From Gordionus sp. m RMFG-2023 (Eukaryota; Nematomorpha; Gordioida; Chordodea; Parachordodidae), in NCBI RefSeq assembly GCF_954871325.1, contig NC_088777.1, forward strand, positions 37,425,366 to 37,489,365: a stretch of DNA of 64,000 bases, written 5' to 3'. Position 1 is the stretch's first letter; the number at the start of each line of letters is the position of its first letter. Positions 15,401-24,400 of this stretch are shown piece by piece. Under the pieces are notes generated by a model. It searched no databases and was not told the DNA's origin. It saw only the letters and a program-made list of their open reading frames with translations. The position numbers and the translations under genes are program-made.

Positions 15401-18400
15401 CGACTATACGGTAGTAAGCCAAAACATTAAGCAGATCCCCACCGATGAAAATCTAGCTGACAATCTAGCTGACAAGCCATCTAGAACTTCTAGAGGCAGA
15501 TCTGCTGCAACTCTGCTCGACCTGCCGCAACAAACGGGATTAAACAAGTCATAAGAGACACTGAAGACTCGCACTCGTTATATGGGTCCGAAACTATCAA
15601 TACTCCCTCGCTCATCTCTGGAATGTCCGCACCATTGACAAAAACTCTCTCGACTTAATGTAAAACGATTCAACCGCGAATATTTATTTGTATAAATACT
15701 CATACATTATTTACAATTATCCATTATCCTCGCTTTGTACAAAATATTGTTTTAAATTTATTTTTACGTTAGCTTGATTTTCTTTCGAAAAATTTAAGGA
15801 TGAAGCCAAAGAAAAGCACCACCTCCGAGCTTCGCAGTTGATTTCTATTGACATCCTCTCCGTTATAAACGATAGGGATAGGATCGGAAGGGTAATAATC
15901 AAGTTAACGTAAAAATAAGTGTAAAACAATATTTTAAAGAAATGTACAAAGCGACGATAATGGATGTAAATAATGTATGAGTATTTATATAAATAAATAT
16001 TCGCGGATAAATCGTTCTACATTATGTCGTTTTTTTTACGGAAAACTCTTTGATATTGCTACTTCAAATTTTAATATATGGATATTTGTTCCAAGTTGAG
16101 AGTTTCCGTCGATGATGCCGACATTCCCGAGATGAGCGGGGGAGTATTGATGGTTTCGGACGCAAATAATGAGTGCAGATCTTCAGGTCTCTTATGCCTT
16201 GTTCTAGTCTCGGTTGTTGCGGCAGGTCGAACAGAGTTGCAGCTGATCTGTTACAGTCCAGGTTCTAGATGGCTCGTCGGCTGGATTTTCATCAGTGGGA
16301 TCCACTTAATTAGCTTATTGCGGTGAAGTCGGGTAAGCCCAGTTCCTCAGCAGTTGCGTGATGACAATCTCAATCAAAGGAGACTTGGAGCCACCTTTCC
16401 TGAATACTTAGTATGTTATAGTTAAGTCTGTAAAGATTACTGGCGGTACACCACAATTGTTGATGGCCAGCAGTGCTCCCATTCCTACTGCCAGGATTTC
16501 CTTTGCGTTTATGTGCGATATGGCGTATATAAATAAAAAATATTAAATCATATCATATGTTTATTTGATAATAATAAAATATATTAACAATAAGTAAAAA
16601 ATATAAATAAAATAAATATATATATATTTTAATAAAAATAAATAAATAGTAATTTAGGCTAAGCATATCTTACAGAGAAGGACGTTAGCTGATCAGAATA
16701 ATCGGCTCAGGCTTAGCCATAGCCAAAAAAAATTTGGCTAGGCTAAACCGATTACCCAACTAGAGTTAATAATTATTAATAAATTTGTATTTTATTTAAT
16801 AATGTAATAAATTTATTTTTATTTGCAATTATAATTTTAAGAAAAAAAAGATGAATAAATTATTATTTTTTTCGTGTAATTTTTGATTTTACCTATGAAT
16901 GTGAGCTTAGACTAATATGATATAGTATTTCTCATAATCTAATATAAATCGGAAACCTTATCTTTGTAGCATAGCTTAGCTAGCCTCGAAAATAGTCCAC
17001 AGGCTTGGTATCAGTCCTTAGTTTGGAGTAATTCAGTAATAACTAACTTGATACTTATTGGCCCTAAGTATCTGTAAGATTTTTGCAACGAATATAGGCT
17101 TAGTGTATAATAAAATTAAGCATTTCCATAATCTAATATTAAACTTTGATTAACCCTAGCCCAAATTAGGCCTCCTTATTAACTGGGCAGAAATACTTCT
17201 AGCCAATAAAATACTTTTTCTCTAATAAGGTTACCTGTGCAGAGCAAAAAAAAAATATATCATTAAATATTATTTTAAATAAGCATTCATATAGACACTA
17301 TATTAAAATATGGACTTAAGCCGGTACCTGATAAAGTTTTGATTAAATTTTATTATTTAATATTCTGCTCTCAGACTTAGCTATCTAATATCTTAAAGAT
17401 CTATATATCAGCCCGAAAGATGACTGAGTAAAATTTATAAAACTAAGAGACCATAACCAAAATTTAATCTTATATAAATGATAACAATTCAAAATTTCTT
17501 CAATCTAAAAGTAATTTACAATTAATAATTATCTAAGATGTATGGAAATTATATAATAAAGATGGTATGAATTAAATTCAATTAAAAAATTTGGGCCGGA
17601 ATCGGGTTTATAACTAAATAAAATTTTGGGTTAAAGAAGCTCGAACAAGAAAAAATTAAATTTGCAAGGCTCTAACTAGTGAAGTAAAAATTTATATTAA
17701 TTACCACCAATCCGTGATAAAGATTTCATCCTTAGCACTATATAGAGCATCAGCAACGGCAGAAAAATAACTAGCTCCGTCTACAAACCTAATTATACAT
17801 ATTTAAAATAAAAAATGAATAAGGCAATAAACGAGTACATATGGATGTTGTAAATATAGATAAAAATAGACCCACTAAAAAGGGAGCATTAAAGATGCCT
17901 CTCGTGATTGTTTCTTTGAAATATCTAATACATTTCTCTGAATAGCTTGGACGAAACTATGAATTAACAAAGAGGGACCGGCTTTATAGCCTTTAGTATC
18001 GGTATGGGAGTATTAGCTAACACTAAAAATTGAAAGGTGTTATTTGCTGAGTCAACTAATGAATTCTCTGATCGATCATCTGTTTCTGTGCTACTAGTCA
18101 TCGAAGTCATTTGTTGGAATAATCTCCGAAATCCTGATAATTTTTAGATTTCGGTATCAAATCTATAATTACAGGTCGTATTATAGTTCCTTCAAGGTTT
18201 GAATTTATGGATTGCATCAGATGTGTTAGATTAACAATAATATCGAGAAATTGCTTTGCAATAACCCTAACGCTTTCTTATCTAGTTACTAAAGGATTTT
18301 CAATCTTATAAAATTAAATTAAATATCACCTGATTTACTTTTTAAATATATATATGTGTTTTGGAGAACAAGATACTCTCAACTTTTATCTTGGCTATAA

Positions 18401-21400
18401 TAAAGTTTATGACTCAAAATCAACAATTAACGAAATCACCAAGCGTTAAAACTATGGAGAAATTAATACAATTAGGTATACAATGGGCATTTTGACCCGA
18501 ACGCCTCTCCGCCTATTGTATTAAAAAATTTAACCCACTCGCCCGTCTGCCTATTTATCTAAAAATTTTGTTTAACCCACCTGCCCGCTCCATGTTTAGA
18601 AATCATTTGATTAGTTGTTTTGGCTCTTTTTTATTTTATATTAATATAAATTTAAATTTATAAAATATGCAATTTTTCTAGGAAAATATTTTCAATTCAC
18701 CAGTTCTGCCACCAATTGTTTTAAAAATATTTTTAGACGCCCCCCCCCCTTTACCTGTTTAAAATTTTTAACCCATAGACGTGACCACTAGTATGTATTA
18801 CAATTCTAGAAACTAGGAAAACAGGAAATACCGAAATTTATGATTGTTTAATTTTCTATTATTCTAACGGATGACTTTGATAGACAGGGGCAAGGCCAGC
18901 AACTGTTTCTTTATTTTATGTTACGTGAATGTTAAGTAACATTTATTTTATATATTTAAAAATAGTCTGTTTAAAATGGACATAATTTTTATAATTAGAG
19001 AGAAAGATTATAATTATATTAAAAAGTTGAAAAAAGCCCATCAAATATTGTTTTATTTTGGATTATATTTAAAAAAAAATTATCTCAATTACTTCTTTGT
19101 CTTGTATATTTTTATACTTTAGTTTTATAATAAATGAAGACTTAATGAATGGGAAGGTAATCATTTATCAGTATTATTAATAAATAGGGCATCAATCTCT
19201 TGGCCTAAAATATATAATCAATTTGCTATACCCCCACTAAGCTCATGACATTGAGAACCCCGTAGGGGGTACCATATGATACAGGCACCCCTTCAGGGAA
19301 AAACTATGCCAAGTCTAAATATTTTAAACGGCTGTGTTTTTTAGTCTAGTAAGACTAATTTAATCTTAATCATCATCCTTTCGGCGTGCGTTAATAGGAT
19401 GGTTAATTTAATTTCCATTCGGTATTCATATAAAATTAATAAATTCGGAAAGTTAGATAAATTATACAGTAAATTGTAAGGTAAAATAAATAAATGGTTA
19501 GTTAAATTTGTGGTATTGTTTTCACATTCACATACCACCAGAAGCTAAATATCGTTACAATAAATTTAAAATTCTGCAAGCATCCTGTAAATTGTTCGAA
19601 ATTAAAATTTTTTTTAGAATTTCACTAAAGTTTAACAATCTGTTTGCGACACATCACTAAAATATTCTGCTAATTGCATCCTACTAAGTCTAATGCAACA
19701 TAAGACACCTCCATTTAATAGCCTAAATAAAGTTAAAATCACACTAATTAATACCATGGTTTAATTAGTTTCGTAGAAATCCTTAGAATTTTACCAATAT
19801 TTATATTTAGCATTGTTGTAGCATTGCTTGCCTAACGTAAACAACATTAATTAGTGTTGTTAAACTGCTCAATTTGCGACGTTAAAAATAATATTTTATC
19901 CAGAACAATATTATGCAAACCTGAAGATTTTAATAGTTGAGGAAATCGACTAAAACTTTAGCACTATTCGACTAATTTGGTCGAAATTTCGTGGATCTGC
20001 TTATAATTGAATTTGTTTATTTTTAGGGCCTGGCTGGCACCAAATCTAATATTTTGTATATTTTTTTAAATTATTACTTTATTAATAGAAAATTAGGTAG
20101 ATTTTTTATGTTTTCAAAAACTTTAATAAAACAAATATAATAAAAATAAATAAAATTAATAATTATAGTCTCAGTTATTTAGTGTCTAAAGTTTTAAATC
20201 GACACTAATGATAGCACAAAGGTTTGGATATCCATTACGAATTCTCGTTAAGCCATTTTTCTGACTAAAAATTGAATTCGCCGTTTTTAAAAATCGGTTC
20301 AAACACTACCATTAATACATCTTACAAATATTTTATCAAAAACCCTTAACGTTTTTTTCTTTAAAGGATTACTGTGTATACATGAAACATGGATTGGGAT
20401 GGGGGGAAGGGTAGAGGCCATTTGCCTCCATATATCATTCAGGTCGGCAGGAGGCTTCTAGGGGGTAAAGAATAAGGATTAAAATATATTTGAAGAAGAG
20501 GGGAGGGGGGTAAATATAGGTATGTGGCCTCTAATTTTTTTCTCTCATGAGGATTTTGACAGATTTTAGTAATTGAATTACTAACTGCCTTGTTCTTGAC
20601 TTGTGTGCCTTTAAAACATATTTATATTTTTTTTTGGATATTTATTGGGTATAAAAGGAAATAAATTTTTTGTTATTATTTTCATCAATTTAAAAAATAG
20701 ATAATTATTGCGTATAGAAAAAGTGCAAAATAAATGTTTTAATAATTAGGTATGTGGTAGGAAGAGTGAGTATAAATTTATATTCTAAAAATTCTCAAAA
20801 ATAGGGGGTGGAGTACACCAAATACCATGCTATTGAGCCATACAACCCGACTCCCATAAGATTCTAATGAAGTTATTGCATCATCCTCCTCCGAGAAAGA
20901 TGACCACACTGATTTCCTTATCATTCACTTCAATAGCATAAATTATAAAAAAAATATTCACTTAAAAAAAGGAAAAATATAAGATCTATAAAATCAAATG
21001 AAATTGATACATAGGCAAAACTAAATTTTTTGCGGGAATTTTAAATAAAAAATATAACATTGATTATGAAAGTATAATATTTACATTATATAATGTAAAT
21101 TTCAAGTTTTAATAAAACATTGGATATATAAGGTTGTCATAAAATATCTGAAATGTAATATTGATCAAGGCCAAAATAATCTATTAGCCAATTTTACTTC
21201 CGTGTTTTAATAAAAAAAATTACTCATTTAAAAAAACGAGAAGGAAAATTTTGAATTTGAACATTGAGGTGTTAATAATATAAACATTTATTAACCAAAA
21301 GAATTCAAGGAATGTAGTTATTAATGATTATTCTATGTGATATCGACAAGTGTTTCGACCACCACTCTGAAAAATGAATGAAACTTTGTAAATTGATTAA

Positions 21401-24400
21401 ATTTTACCAAATCTAACTTTCAGAGTTCCTGTTAAGTGCTTTTAAAATCTTGGTCAGACAAAAACTTAATTTAACGAATCTCAAATTAATTAAAAAATAT
21501 TGGAAAAAAGACAAATATGTTTTTAAATTTTATTTAAGTTATTTTGAAATTTTGAGAATAAAAAAAATGCTCTATTGTTACACTCTTAATTTTATTATTC
21601 TTCAGAATTTGAAAAAAAAATATACAAAAAATTTTTGAACAAGATTTTTTTAACTTTTGATTTCATTTTGAAAGATTTTTTATGCATGAAAATTACAAAA
21701 GATTTACTTTACTTCTGTTTCAAAATTATACATTATAAATAAAAACCAAAAAGCGTGAGAATCCGGTCTAACAGGCGCGAAAGACTTGTACCTTTGTTGT
21801 TGCATCATGAGTCTAGCCACGGGTGAACATAGCAGGTCTTCATTTATATGCCTTAGCCATTCGTCGGCCTCTCTTTCGTCTTTAAATTTTATTAGGAGTT
21901 TTCTAAACAAAAAAGATTTTTTTACAATTATAAAGAGAGTCGAATGATGATCTCCACAAACATAATTATGTATATAATAATATTATTTTAAAATTTAATT
22001 TATTGATTATCAAACCGCGATCTATTTTGTATAACCAATCGGTTCATTTTGAATCTCGTTCCATGTTCAACCTCTCCCAAGTCCTTATCTCCGCCTCTTT
22101 CATCGCCATCAATGCTCGTTACATTTTCGCCTAATTTATCAAAAGTACAGCAAATATAAATTTTGTCTCTCTAATATTTTGAGCACCCTTTCATCTTTAG
22201 GGTAGAATTAAGTTTTTATTAAATGAACGAGAGATATGCCAAAAAATAAATTATATAATAACATTAATATACTTATATGATTTATTCTTTATAATTTTTT
22301 TTAAAATGAATATAAAATTAACTTTTTATATTAAATTAGTTTAATAACAAAATTTATTTTATACGAATACGAATATTAAATTATTCGATTCATAAATTCT
22401 GCATTTATACGATTATTATTTTCGTTGGCCTATTGCACTATTTGTCACAAATCTTACAGTCTATAAAAGCTAAAAACATGTTCTCGAATGAATTGAAACT
22501 GTTTCAACACCCCCCCCCCCCCCATCTTCCATAGTAAAATAATTAAATTTCAGAAGTTTAAACAAAATTAAATAAAAATATTATTTTTAAAACCTGTAAG
22601 TTTAGAATTATCAAGTTCTATCATGTGTCGCACATTATCGTTTCCATAGTTTGAATAATGGTGAGAAATAAAATTTGGATTGTGGTTGTTCTTTCTAGTC
22701 ATATTGTCCAACACATTCATAAATTTACTGCCTATAGGAGGCTTTGTCTGAATATGAGCTTTTGACGTTTTCGATGCCAGAAAAAAAATTAATTTATTAA
22801 TAAGAATTAAAATAATCTTATAATCCTTATAGGAAATAATCTACCAATCAGTTTTTTTCGTTTTTTTCACTGTTTTTACATCCTTAATATAAAATAGATT
22901 TGGGGTACAAAAATTACGGTTATAGGGAAACAGCGTATTTTTTTAGTTAAAGCATCTGAATCTACAATTCCGCTTTTAGAAAATTATTTCATTCTTAGTT
23001 GTTACAGAAAAAAAGGCAAATATATTTCACTTAAAAAATTGTTAAAATTAAAAACAAAATTTTAGAAGCTTGAAGTTTTATATAAAAAAATAAAATTTGT
23101 CAATTTTCTAAGCCAATTATATATGGTATATTACCTTGATAGCTAACCATCTTCAAAAAACATTAAAATAGTTAAATTACCACGTTATAATATGATGTTA
23201 CCTTTGAAGGAAGGGTCTAATAACATGACGCAGCTTATATTTCTGGAATTTCTAAAGCTTTCTCCTGGTATAATATCGTCGTCGAATAAGTCGTCGCAGC
23301 AGAAAAATAGATTTTTCATGCCGTTAATGCAGCATTTTTTGTCGCAATTCGATTTGCAACATTTATTTCCGCTCCTTGTAGTGGTGGGTGAGGAACTTTG
23401 ATCGGCTTCCGTTATTATTTTCATGTCAGAGTAAGCAAAGTATGTATCTTTCAGAACTACCCATCTTGAATTTTTTTTAAAAATTTTTTAAAAAAATTTC
23501 TGAACATTATTCTTTTCCTTTTATGAATTATCTTAAAATTTTTTTAAAAATGTTAGTTATATTTTACCAATATTTTCCCACATGTTTCACTTAATCGAAT
23601 TATTTTATAAAATAAATCTATAAACCCCCCCCCCCCCCATTTTGAGAAAACATATTAATTTCCTTAACTTTATATGAACATTTTTCATGAAGAAGGTAAA
23701 TTATTTATACCTTTTTCTCCATCTGATAAAAATTTTCTTGAATAAATTCAAAGCTTTAAGCCCGTAATAGCCTCCGGATCTTTTTTTAGCAACGTCTTCG
23801 AGTCCCTTTGAACCGTATTCAGATTTGAAAGAGAGGTAACTGACTTGGCAAAACATCAACTATATTAAAGTTTATGGGTAAAATTTATTTTCCTAAACTT
23901 TTGAAAAATTTGAAGGCCATTTTTTTGGCCTTAAATAATTGCTAATATTTGCAGATAATTTTTTTAAGATGACTACTTAAATAAATTGCGTTATAATCTG
24001 ATGTTCAAATTTGATAGTTTTATATTAAATTTTAATTTCGTTGTCTACTAAAGCCGGAGACTTGCAGGCCACCTAAGACCGGCCCGGGCTGTATTTTAAT
24101 TTTTTTAAATATTCCCGGGCAGGCCTGAAAATTTTTTTTTAAAAAATATCCGGGCCGGGTGATTATTTTAAAATCAAATATTTGAAATCGCCATTATTAG
24201 CTATTTAAATCAAAAATAAATATATTATATTTTAAAAAAATAGGGGCCGGACCTGAAAATATAAAACCCGGGGCCGGGCCTGAAATATAAAACCCGGGGC
24301 CGGGCCTGAAATATAAAACCCGGGGCCGGGCCTGAAATATAAAACGCGGGGCTGGGCCGAAAATTTTTTTGAACTCTGATAAAAGCTAAAGAATATACGA

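Larger units (their letters stand above)
12785..17215. repeat. Right arm of the large inverted, foldback-like structure
   Basis: Reverse-complement partner of 9170-10967. The inner part (12785-14230) holds about twelve tandem subrepeats spaced roughly 100-125 bp, each with variants of ATTATGACAATTGTCA, TTCTATGGTRCATCTTCATTG and TTAACAATAYATATTTTTGC plus TTTGCGTCAAAAA. 14230-14420 mirrors 10140-10330. After an inserted retroelement pair (about 14420-16525), the arm resumes with TAAATAGTAATTTAGGCTAAG and GAATGTGAGCTTAG. Arms are clearly diverged, so the structure is old rather than a recent duplication. Confidence 0.85.
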
